A stretch of DNA of 14,842 nt from Lobulomyces angularis. Its lineage: Eukaryota > Chytridiomycota > Chytridiomycetes > Lobulomycetales > Lobulomycetaceae. The first letter of the stretch is position 1. Every line of letters starts with the position of its first letter. A program made the translations under genes and the position numbers. Shown piece by piece: positions 1-8,630 of this stretch. Location: NCBI GenBank assembly GCA_027604685.1, contig JADHYX010000400.1:4066-18907 (forward strand), in the 5' to 3' direction. The notes below the pieces were generated by a model that was not told the origin of the DNA, ran no database searches, and worked only from the letters and a program-made list of their open reading frames with translations.

Positions 1-53
1 TTTTTAAAAAAAAAAAAAAAAAAAAAATTTAATATAAATTATTCACAACTTAC

Positions 54-655
54 GCGACTTGAACATCAACGTCTTTGACAGATTTAACACCAAGTTTGTC
101 TTTAGAAGATTTAACTTCTTCACCCTAAAAAAAAAATAAAAAAAAGTAAAAACCATCACTTATTTTTTTTTTTAATCACATACTCTTTTCTTAATATCGG
201 CTTTAATTTTTTTTATTTGATCAAACACCTTACTTCTTTCATTTTCCAGGGCTTTTTTTTCATTAAATAACTTATCGAAAGAAGCTTTAAGTTCAGCTCG
301 CTTGGCCTCATATTCATTTTTTGAGTTTCCAGATGATCCACCAGTAACTTTAGCTTGAGCGGCTACCTGGATGCAAAAAGATTAAGTTAACAAAACTTAA
401 GTAAAAAAAAAAGTAAAAAGAATACCAACTTTTCCTTCAACAAATTAATATTCTTTTCACATTCAGCAGTAGCAATTTTGTAAGCTTCTTCATCTGGTTT
501 AGGAATTCTAAAAAAAAAAATAACATAGATATTAATGCAATTACGCATGAATTGGGTTAAAATTTAAAAAATTAAAATTACCTTTTTGAGGTATATTTCT
601 GATTTTTAGTATCAGTTTTTTTATCAACTTTATTTTCCTTTTGATCAACAGACAT
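54..655 (-). CDS. BFR1: Bfr1-like nuclear segregation / polysome-associated protein (5' part, cut by left window edge)
   Basis: Four exons are readable: 655-582, 507-426, 366-184 and 124-54. The last ends at a GTAAGT donor, so the gene continues beyond the left edge. Introns are 74, 59 and 59 nt, all GT-AG, and phases agree (the first junction makes Arg25). About 136 residues are visible. They begin with a short Lys-rich head, then an RIPKPDEEAY segment, then long charged helices (KALENERSKVFDQIKKIKAD), then a KSVKDVDVQ segment. This order of a KPDE start, coiled coil and a conserved V-D-V-Q element fits the Bfr1 family. Yeast Bfr1 associates with mRNPs and polysomes and was first found through brefeldin A resistance and chromosome-segregation effects. 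The start at 655 is the first ATG and has no upstream in-frame extension. It is head-to-head with the transporter at 1517. The family call rests on pattern memory and the C-terminus is not visible. Confidence 0.78.
508..581 (-). other. Intron 1 of the Bfr1-like gene
   Basis: A donor GTAATT (581-576) and an A-rich stretch ending in TTTAG (acceptor G at 508) join exon 1 in phase 2 to exon 2. It is a typical intron of this window: short, A+T-rich and GT-AG. Confidence 0.8.
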
Positions 656-1516
656 TTTTTTTTTTTTTTGTATTTATAAAAATGTTTAAAAAATAAAAAA
701 ATAAATTAATTTAAAAAATTAAAAATTAAAATATAAAAAAAAAAGTTTTTTAAAAAAAATTCTCTAGTTCAAAATTTAATTTTTAACATTTTACCGCAGT
801 TTCATTTTTTATGGAAAATTCAACAGCATTTAATTCAATAATGAACCATATCATAAGTTGTATTTTAATTACTCATTTTTGTATACCGCGTCAAAAAGTA
901 ACTAAATTCATCTCTTCATATTTGGTAAAAAAAGTTTTTATGTTAATTTTTCCAGTTTCCTAAATGCAAAACTGTAATCAATTTAAATAAAAAACATATT
1001 ATTCAAAATTAGTTTTTGGATATTGTTTTTGTTAAAAGAGGATCTAAGTAAAACTACAGTCAAGGTTGAATGTTATTATTTTGCATTATATGAATTAACT
1101 GCAGGTCTGTTAGTACAATAGAAGTTTTCAGAGTACTTCATGCCTATTTTATTACAAATTCAATTATAATTGATGTTTTTTCAACAAGATGATGGAGTTT
1201 GATGAAAGTTTCTGTCCTCCGATTACTTCCCATAAAGTTTAGAGTGAAGTAGAAGGAAATGCATTAATTATTGATCACTGCAAATAGATGAATCAGCAAA
1301 ATTTTTCTTGGAAATCCACTGTCACTGTGCATCGGATTCTTCAACCAATTTAAATTTTTTTCTCTCAAAAAAATAATTCAAATTCACATCAAAAATTTCC
1401 GAAATTTTGAATTGTTTTTTTTTTTTTTTTGTAACATATAAAAACGCGACCGAAAGAAAAACTGAATAGTGAAACAATTTAACTTTTTGTCTTTTTTTTT
1501 TAATCTATTGACAAAC
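656..1516. other. Head-to-head intergenic region between the Bfr1-like gene and the MFS transporter
   Basis: This 861-base spacer must hold both promoters. Close to 655 it is simple poly-A/T, with a TATAAATA on the minus strand at 678-671, only about 16 bases from the ATG. Positions 1000-1400 differ: the longest single-base runs are short and G+C is about 32-38% in sampled 60-base blocks, against about 17% in other spacers. No frame stays open there for more than a few dozen codons and no exon set could be built. See the finding on this stretch. Confidence 0.6.
1437..1444 (+). promoter_or_regulatory. Putative TATA box of the MFS transporter
   Basis: TATAAAAA lies about 73-80 bases upstream of the ATG at 1517. 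It directly follows a poly-T tract (about 1416-1430), a common nucleosome-excluding element in A+T-rich eukaryotes. In DNA this A+T-rich such a match can occur by chance; its position is the main support. Confidence 0.4.
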
Positions 1517-3711
1517 ATGACTTCTTATGCAAGCATAACTCCTTTACCCTCTGACAAAATAATTGTCTTGTCCATTATCCTTTTTTGCAACTCGTAACAA
1601 ATTTGATAATTTTAAATTTTAACAAACTTTGTCTACATCTTCTAGATTTATTAATACTGTACTACTACCATTTATAGCATTTATGGTTAAGGATTTTCAG
1701 TTCGAAGAAAACGAAATTGGAAGATACTCTGGATATCTTTTGTCATCATTTATGTTCGGTCAACTGTTGTTTAGTTTCTTTTGGGGAAAACTTAGTGATA
1801 TCATTGGTACTTAAAATTTGAAAAATTGATGAAACTTCTTTGTTTGAAAATTTATTTTTCATTTTGATAAAATCAAAAAAATTTAAAGAATGCAAACTTA
1901 TTTTATTTATTTTGTATTTTTATTAAAAAAAAGGTAGGCGACCAGTATTGCTATCTGGTTTAATTTTGACAAGTTTTACTTGTTTGGCTTTTGGATTTTC
2001 CAGTTCCTATAAAATGGCAATAATAGTTAGATTCATTACTGGCTCTGTCAACGGAATTATGGGTAGATAAATAAATAATATTTATAAACCGGTTTTTGTT
2101 TTTTTATATTTATCGAAGACTTTTGAAATTTGATAGGAGTTTCAAAAACATATTTAGCAGAAATTTGCGATGAAACTAATCAAGGAAAAGGATTTTCCAT
2201 TTTAGGTTTAAATAGAGCTCTTGGTTTAATTATTGGTCCTATAATTGGCGGTACTTTAATTGCAATTTAATATATCTTTTTTTAATTTTTCTTTTACAAA
2301 AAGGTTATTTTTCAAATCCTTCAAAAAAGTATCCGCAAATTTTTCCAAAAGGTTCATTTTTCGATCTGAATCCATATTCTCTTCCAACAGTTATTGCCTT
2401 TTTCGTTTCAATAATGTGTGCTGTTGCAGCATATTATGTCTTGGTAAAAAAATTTTTTTGTTTTTTTTCATGTTAACTTTTCTTTCTATATAGGAAGAGA
2501 CACTAAATATACCGCAACCAATAAAACTTCATGATGAGGACGAAAGAGATGTCCTGCGATCTGCAGATACCTTTGAAGAATATTATTCAGTAGTGGATTG
2601 TTCTTCATCAGACTCTCCAACAGTAAGGTCAAGCAATGAAAGAATTTCGAATGAAACGACTCCACTTTTACCTGTAACAGAAATTGATTCAGTGGCACTT
2701 TTGGATGCAAAACCTTCCCTATTTGTGTTGTTACATGATAAAGGTATAGCAGTGACAGTGGCATTATATTTCATAATACAGTGTTATTATGTTGCTTGTA
2801 AGTTTTTAATAATTTTAAAAATTTCTCACTGAAAGTTGTTAGATGATGAATCTTTCGTTCTTTGGGCAAGATTATCGAAAGAAAATGGTGGAATTGATTG
2901 GTCGAGTAGTGAAGTTGGTACTGCATTTAGTTTTGGTGGTATAATTTTATTATTTTATCAGTTCTTTGTGTACCCCGTAAGTATATAAAAAAAAAAAAAA
3001 AAAACTTGCTTAATTGAAATAAAAAAAAAAAATAATTGCTTAATAAAAATAAAAAAAAAATACTTGTTTATTTAAAATAAAAAAAAACTAATGTAGTGGG
3101 TGGAGAAAAAAATTGGAATTCTAAAAGCATTTAGAGTAGGAGTACTAATGACAGTACCTGCATATATAATTTTACCTAGAACCAGCTATTTATTGGACGC
3201 AAATGAAAATGCTAAAGTTTTCAATGAAAAAACCTGGGTGATATGGGCGCTAGTATTCTTTTGTCAAGCTTTACGTTCAATTTCTTCCTTGCAAGGTGAA
3301 ACAACTATAATTTTAAGTAATATTAACAAATTTCTCTAAAAGCTTTCACATCAGTTTTTATAATGGTCGCTAATGCTACACCTGCAAATAGTTTAGGGAC
3401 TGTCAATGGATTTGCTCAAACATTGGTATATAATTAAACTTTATATAAATTTGAAAGTACTAATTTATTATTAACTGAAGGGTTCTTTAGGTCAGTTGAT
3501 TGGGCCAATTATTGGTGGATCAATTTTTAGGTAAATTAATCAACTTTAATTTTAAGTTATTAAATATTTTTTTGTAAATAGTTGGTCAATATCAACGGAA
3601 GGGCAGTCTGTAAATCTCATTTTCAACATAATGTGTTGCTGTGCCCTGCTATCTTTCTCATTTAGTTTTTTATCACCAAAAAGCATTATTCACCGAAAAA
3701 AAAAACTGTAG
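1517..3711 (+). CDS. MFS transporter, ZIFL / Ycr023c-like
   Basis: Eleven exons: 1517-1593, 1646-1806, 1934-2062, 2137-2250, 2304-2443, 2494-2797, 2843-2976, 3097-3316, 3343-3425, 3481-3530, 3582-3711. They join to 1542 nt, 513 residues, with a TAG stop. The loop 2-3 signature WGKLSDIIGRRPV (about residues 72-84) is MFS motif A. The segment VSKTYLAEICDETNQGKGFS, a GPIIGGYFSNPSKKYPQIFP stretch, DVGT-like SEVGTAFSFGG with QFFVYPWVEKKIG, and ANSLGTVNGFAQT are the hallmarks of the plant ZIFL / yeast Ycr023c branch. About twelve hydrophobic segments are split by an acidic, Ser-rich central loop (about 208-280). ZIFL members move zinc chelators, potassium or organic anions by proton antiport; the substrate here cannot be told. 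Intron 8 is only 26 nt. The protein length is normal for the family. Confidence 0.9.
3006..3088 (+). repeat. Three degenerate copies of a ~29-nt A-rich unit inside intron 7 of the transporter
   Basis: TTGCTTAATT (3006), TTGCTTAATA (3036) and TTGTTTATTT (3064) each lead into an AAATAA stretch and a poly-A run. The period is therefore 30 and 28 bases. The repeat accounts for most of this 120-nt intron, one of the two longest in the gene. Confidence 0.6.
3317..3342 (+). other. Ultra-short 26-nt intron (intron 8 of the transporter)
   Basis: It begins GTAATATTAAC and ends CTCTAAAAG. Reading through gives a TAA stop after eight codons. Removing it restores a threonine codon and the family-typical ATPANSLGTVNG segment. 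A TTAAC branch-like sequence sits about 15-18 bases from the acceptor. All other introns in the window are 45-127 nt. Confidence 0.8.
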
Positions 3712-4124
3712 ATTTTAATTTTTTATTTCATTCATACTTATCACTAAAAAAATAACTTTAATAATTTTGAGTAAAGTTTGTGTAAAAAAAAAAAAAATAC
3801 TTATTAGAATGAAAAATCTTTAATGCAAACAACTTTTTTTGTTCAGAATTAATAAAAGCTTTAAGAGTGCACATTTAAAATAAATAATTCAGCAGTTTAA
3901 ATAGAGGATTTAGTAGAAATTTTAGATAAAATTGCGCATCGAAAACAATTCGCTCCAAAACTGAAACATATTAAATTAAATTTTTAATCATTATGTCTAA
4001 ATATTGTTAATAATTTTTTTTGAATAAAGTTTTTTTTGATGACAAATTAAAGACGATATAAATTTTTTTTTAAGGGTAAAAAAACCTGAAAAATTAACTT
4101 TTTAATTTAAAAAATAAATAAAGA
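3712..4124 (+). other. Tandem spacer between transporter and peroxidase
   Basis: This 413-base spacer is A+T-rich. No coding frame or RNA gene was seen. It should hold the transporter 3' end and the peroxidase promoter; a TATA-like site lies at 4057. Confidence 0.6.
4057..4063 (+). promoter_or_regulatory. Putative TATA box of the peroxidase gene
   Basis: TATAAAT lies 62-68 bases before the ATG at 4125, in a region followed by poly-T and A-rich leader. It is supported only by motif and spacing. Confidence 0.4.
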
Positions 4125-4879
4125 ATGAGTGCAGAATTTTTCAATACAACAGTAAAAACTTTACAGGTTACTAAAAAAAGAAAAGGAAACTTTTATTCTC
4201 AATGTTTTTTTAATTTTTTTGATTATTCACGGCATCAAATGTTTCATTTGTTTTAATTTCTTTTTTTTTGATTATAGGGAAAACCATTCCCGTTTTCTGC
4301 ATTAAAAGGAAAGCCAGTTTTAGTGGTAAACGTTGCCAGTAAATGTGGTTTAACGCGTAATTTTAATAAAAAAAAAATCCTTTGTTAGACATTTATTTTT
4401 ATTTTTGTAGCTCAATACAAAGGTTTACAAGCTATACATGAAAAGTACCATGATAAAGGGTTACAAATTATTGGATTTCCTTGTAACCAGTTTGGAAAAC
4501 AAGAACCTGGTACCAATGAAGAAATTAGGTAGGATAACACAAAAAAACGTTAATTTTTTAATTTTGTTTTTTAATATTACATTAGCACCTTTTGTGAAGC
4601 CAATTATGGTAATTTTTATTCTTTTTTAATTTTTATTTTTTTATTTTTAATTTTTTTTTAATTATTTTTACAGGGGTTAAATTTACAATTTTGGAAAAAA
4701 TTGAAGTAAATGGAGCTAACACTCATCCAGTTTATAAATTGTTAAAAGATCAAACTACAAAAGAAGACATTTCTTGGAACTTTGAAAAGTTTTTAGTTGA
4801 CAAAAATGGAAAATTTGAAAGGTTTTCTCCAAAAACCACTCCTGAAGAACTAGAAGAAAATATTAAAAAAATTTTGTAA
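4125..4879 (+). CDS. HYR1: Thiol (thioredoxin-dependent) peroxidase of the glutathione peroxidase family, Hyr1/Gpx3-like
   Basis: Five exons: 4125-4166, 4278-4356, 4411-4528, 4586-4608 and 4674-4879. They join to 468 nt, 155 residues, with a TAA stop. The peroxidatic Cys37 lies in [12 protein letters not shown], Cys65 in [13 protein letters not shown], and the presumed resolving Cys83 in STFCEANYG. The WNFEKFLVD motif (Trp122, Asn123) and Gln67 complete the catalytic set. Cysteines at 37, 65 and 83 match yeast Hyr1 C36, C64 and C82 closely, so this is the cysteine type using thioredoxin and not a selenoprotein. In yeast the protein reduces hydroperoxides and relays oxidation to Yap1. There is no targeting peptide, so a cytosolic place is likely. 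The 23-nt fourth exon holds Cys83. Donors include GTTACT at intron 1. The gene is convergent with the small gene ending at 5391. Confidence 0.95.
4586..4608 (+). other. 23-nt microexon (exon 4 of the peroxidase)
   Basis: It is bounded by ATTAG at 4581-4585 and GTAATT at 4609. It encodes part of a serine codon, TFCEANY and the first base of a glycine codon. It is needed to keep frame: joining exon 3 straight to exon 5 gives an in-frame TAA within three codons. Confidence 0.85.
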
Positions 4880-5390
4880 AAGAAGTTTTAAAAAAAAAAG
4901 GTTTTTTTCACTCTGATTTTAAATTTTTTTTTTTTTTAGTTACTTTATGGTATAACTACAATTTTTTATTTTTTAAAAATAATTTTCCAAGTTTTATTAA
5001 TATCTCAAAAAAAAAAATTTTATTATTTCACGAAATAACTTAGTCCCATTATTTTCTTCTCAGCATTGAGAAAATTACGAATATATTCACTTCCAAGTTG
5101 TTATGATTTAAGAATTTGCAATCCATTTTCGACAAAATACCATTATTTTTTTTTGTTTTGCCATCAAAACTCCTTGTATCTTTTTGATGAAATAAAAAGT
5201 TTACATTTTAATTTACTTTATTTTTTGAAAAAAAAAATTCTTCAATTTTAAATTTAACTATAACTCATATTTATCTAACAAATAATAGAAAAAAAATTTA
5301 AATAAAAATAAATTAAGATACCAAAAAAAAAAATAAAAAGAGTTATATAAGCAAAATGTCAAAAAGACTTGTGTTTTTTTTTTCAAATGT
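4880..5390. other. Convergent spacer between the peroxidase and the small minus-strand gene
   Basis: This 511-base spacer holds two 3' ends. Most of it is poly-A/T. Positions about 5030-5200 are more complex. On the minus strand this part reads as a peptide-like run that is interrupted by TAA codons (see findings). No complete gene model could be built. Confidence 0.5.
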
Positions 5391-5755
5391 TCATGAATTT
5401 AAACTTTCCAATCTAGCTTTATTTCTTTTCGATATTAATCTAATTATCTGTTCTTTTTCTTTTGGAGTTTTTGTTTGCCAGTCTGTTATCCTAACCATTG
5501 TACCGTCACTTTGAACCACCTATCAAAATATTTAAAAAATTTAAATATTAAAAAAAAAATATCAGTATTTGGTTATAATAAATTGATTTAATTAAAATAA
5601 AAAAAATTTAAAAAAATAGGAATTGAAATTTTTTTGTTTTAAACCATTGGTCCTAATTCATCCAGCGTAATTTTGTTCTGTAATTCAGTTGTGCTTTCTT
5701 CTTTTTCATCCAATTTGTATTCTAACTGAGGTTTTATCCTCGTAATATCATCCAT
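5391..5755 (-). CDS. Small protein of unknown function, 79 residues, two exons
   Basis: Exon 1 is 5755-5645 and exon 2 is 5519-5391, joined in phase 0 across a 125-nt intron with donor GTTTAA and acceptor GATAG. The total is 240 nt with a TGA stop. The N-terminal half is acidic (KLDEKEESTTELQNK), followed by ITLDELGPM. The C-terminal half reads SDGTMVRITDW, then a basic helix ending SKRNKARLESL. This arrangement of a D-G-T-M-x-R-I-x-x-W box, a short spacer and an RN-x-x-RL helix looks like a small conserved eukaryotic family, but I cannot name it or give a function. There is no signal peptide or membrane segment. The spacer to the RhoGAP start side is only 207 bases, so they are separate transcripts in tandem. 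The exon join rests on phase and splice signals. Confidence 0.7.
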
Positions 5756-5962
5756 TTTTTCTTATTATTTGAAAATTTGTTTTAAGTTTTGAACAAAAAA
5801 AAATTTTATTTGAAAATTTTAAAAAAAAAAAAAAATGTTAATATAAATAATAAATTTACACAATAAAAAATTCTAATAAATAAAAAAGAAAAAAAATAAA
5901 AAAAAAAAAATTTTACAAAAAAATATATTACAAAGTATTTTTTTAATTGTTTTTTTTTTTTT

Positions 5963-8352
5963 TTAACTTGAATAACATTCTGGGTAACTTTTCATCTTTT
6001 TACTGTGCGAATCGTTTTGCTCATTTTTTAATGGTTCAGCAATATCACTGCTACTGAAAGAGGTGTCATCTTTTTTTGTTCTCATACTGTTTCGGTTTGC
6101 CACGTTTTTCGATAAACCTTCAGTACTTCTAACACTGTTGCTTCTTCTTGGTAAACTATTCAGTTTTTTAATTGGTGGGGAAAATATATCCGAGTTGTTT
6201 TCACTATTAGTGCTGTTTTTACTAGTGGAACTGTTTCTTGATTTTCCTTTTTTAAAACTGATCTTTCGAACAGTAACATCCTGAATATTACCAATTTCTA
6301 TGCTTCTATTACTTTTTTTACTAATCTTTCTTGATGGAATGAAGCTACTTGTAGTGCAAAAATCAGAGGTTTTATCGTAAATTTCTGCTGAAGGCGATAG
6401 TTTAAGTGTTGAAGGCTCATGCTCCAATTTGACTTTCATCTGTAAATAATCTAAATCAAACATATCATTTTTTAGAAATTTATTTTGTATAGCGGAACAA
6501 GTTGGTAATGTTGCATCTACTGGTGGAGGAGAACTGGCTGGGATTTTGATATCTTCAGGTTTACTTGCATGTATCTCTTTTTCTACATCTGCTACTCCAG
6601 TTGTGGTTTTTCTCTCCGCTGCACTGGAAGAGAGATTATCTTCTAGCTTTTCTTCATTGTCTTGCATATTTAACTTGTTGGTTACACCATTACTTGCATC
6701 CGGTATTTTTGCTGGCTTAGGATCATCATGATTTAAATACGCTAAACTATCAGAGCTTAATGAGGGCTAAATACTAAACTAAAAATTTTGTTAAAATTTA
6801 TCGAAATTCACCTGAATGGAACCAGCATCTTCCAGTTTATCAGCATCTAAACACAAAAAAGGCTTCACTCCATTTCTAGTTAATAAAAATTCTTCCTTGT
6901 GTTCCACCATAAATGTTAACAACTTTGCAAGTTTATCATAATCGTCTATAGCTTGCAACGCTACATCTTTCGGCACATTTAATTTTGGGGATGTTGCTAG
7001 AACCGTTGATTTCCTTCTAAATAAATTAGGTGCAAATATTTTTGCTAAGTTGGCAGATGACATTTGATTAATGTGGTGTTTATTATGTATTTTTCCTAAT
7101 AAGTCTAATAAGCATTCAAATAAAACCAGATGAGGTGTGGGTAATAGCAAAAGCAATTGCCTCAGTACTTTTACTCTAGTTAACGGTTCAAATTCTAAAG
7201 TAGCCAATATTGTCTTAAATAGGAAAAGTTATAATAATGAAATATACCGACACATCGTAAAAAGTAGGGGTATAATTCTGAAGAGAGTAAAGGTTCTGGT
7301 AATTCTCGTAAGTACTTTTTCAATAAATCTGCAATATCCTTAATTAATATCAAAAATAGTAAAAAATAAAAAAAAATGATTATATTATTAACATACATAT
7401 ACATTGTATTCAGTAAAGTCTATTCCTAATCCATAAACAGGAGCAGTGTTAAAAATTTCAATTAATGCAGCTATTCTAATAAAGATAAATAAAAAATAAA
7501 AATAAAATTAGAAAAATTCTAGATGGAGCTGTTAACATACCTTTTTTCAGATCCATTAACTCTAAAAATACCTACAATTGCAAGATTTTTACTGAGGTGC
7601 TTGCAAGCTTCATAGACTAAAATTGGTATCCTTCTTGAATTAAAATTTGACTCAACCTGCTTATATGGCATAGAAGCGTAACTGCAAAAAGGGAACAATT
7701 TTTTATTTTATTTTTTTCTATTAAAAAAATACAAAGTTTTATTCACTTACGCTATACTCCTTGTTAAATAAACTTTGGTAACATCACTAGTCCGCTGCTG
7801 TTGTAATAAAAATTGAGAACAATCATCGGAAGGTTTTTGAAAATTGTTAAATGACTTTTTAAAAAGGTTAGAAAACCAACGATTATTCTTTTTTCTAGAC
7901 TTTTGTATATTTGAAATTAAAGGTAAATTCCATGCATAGCAGGAGTCATTAACTAATTTTGGTAATTGATTATCAAGTTGAGATTTTGAGCGAGTTTGGC
8001 TATTTAAATTTTTGAAATGCGCCAAGAGCCTTTTAATAATTTCAAAATTTAAATCTATAAAATCGTTTTCTTCCAAGCTCTGATATGTCTTTTCCTTTAA
8101 ATCTACAACTTTGCTAGTTCCTTTTGAGCGCGGCAAGGTGGAGGTTTCTCCACAGTTTGACTTCAAACTTTGATCTATCAGGGGATTCAAATGATTGTTA
8201 GATAAGCTGCGCTGTAAAGTTAATGGACGATTTGATAAATTGAATTCTCTTCCATTGTTAAAGTGGTGTAAGGAATTGTTGAATTTGTATTGTGGAATGT
8301 TGATACTTGAGGCCACTTGAGCTTGGTTCGATTCAAAGGACTGTCGATCCAT
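5963..8352 (-). CDS. RhoGAP-domain GTPase-activating protein, 699 residues
   Basis: Six exons: 8352-7751, 7681-7541, 7475-7397, 7338-7248, 7194-6812 and 6766-5963. They join to 2100 nt, TAA stop. Residues 1-200 are Ser/Asn-rich and probably disordered, with no other domain recognised. The RhoGAP domain spans about 204-405. The IPILVYEACKHL helix leads to GIFRVNGSEKR with the arginine finger at Arg241. Then come DIADLLKKYLRELPEPLL (about 275-292, Lys281 and Arg285 conserved) and SSANLAKIFAPNLF (Asn353, Asn361). These switch off Rho/Rac/Cdc42-type GTPases by speeding GTP hydrolysis, usually at the cell cortex. The P-x-YG, YD-x-ADLL layout recalls fungal Sac7-like GAPs, but the target is unknown. 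Residues 432-699 are basic and Ser-rich and probably regulated by phosphorylation. Exon 3 ends at GTATGT (an alternative GTATAT lies 6 bases earlier). The exon 4/5 join has a second possible solution, given in findings. Confidence 0.9.
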
Positions 8353-8384
8353 AATAAATCACAAACAATGTCGTCTATATTCTT

Positions 8385-8392
8385 TATTTATA
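8385..8392 (-). promoter_or_regulatory. Putative TATA box of the RhoGAP gene
   Basis: On the minus strand this reads TATAAATA, 33-40 bases before the ATG at 8352. The 278-base spacer up to 8630 also holds the 3' end of the coiled-coil gene and shows nothing else recognisable. Confidence 0.4.
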
Positions 8393-8630
8393 TCAAGTAA
8401 TTTTTTCCCTCGTTCGAAACTTTTTACTTTTATATTTTTGTCCCTCTTTTTGTTGGAACTAAAAATTAATGTTGCACATAAACAGCCAAAAAAATTTGTA
8501 AAAAAATTTAATAAAATTTTTGGCAAACAAAATACGAAAAAAACAATATGTGTAATCTACTTCCAAGTAATGGTATTAAAAAAAAAATTATAAATATATC
8601 AAGAAATTTTAAAAAATAAAGTAAAAGCAA

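Noticed and set aside
1807..1933. Reading the transporter exon 2 frame on to its TAA as a short separate protein
   Set aside because: Splicing at 1807/1934 completes MFS motif A (SDIIG-RRPV), which strongly supports one continuous gene.
2486..2774. Two overlapping minus-strand frames under transporter exon 6
   Set aside because: Shadows of the exon coding the transporter central loop; no family likeness or start context.
4353..4358. ACGCGT, which matches the yeast MCB cell-cycle element
   Set aside because: It lies across an exon-donor junction inside the peroxidase gene, not in a promoter, and occurs once.
5066..5251. Plus-strand open frame of 61 codons in the convergent spacer
   Set aside because: Phe/Leu/Lys-rich low-complexity translation without family likeness; if anything is coded here the minus strand looks better.
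6063..6284. Plus-strand open frame of 73 codons opposite the RhoGAP C-terminal exon
   Set aside because: It is the antisense shadow of a long, well-framed exon; the hydrophobic Leu/Phe content is the usual mirror of Lys/Glu/Ser-rich coding.
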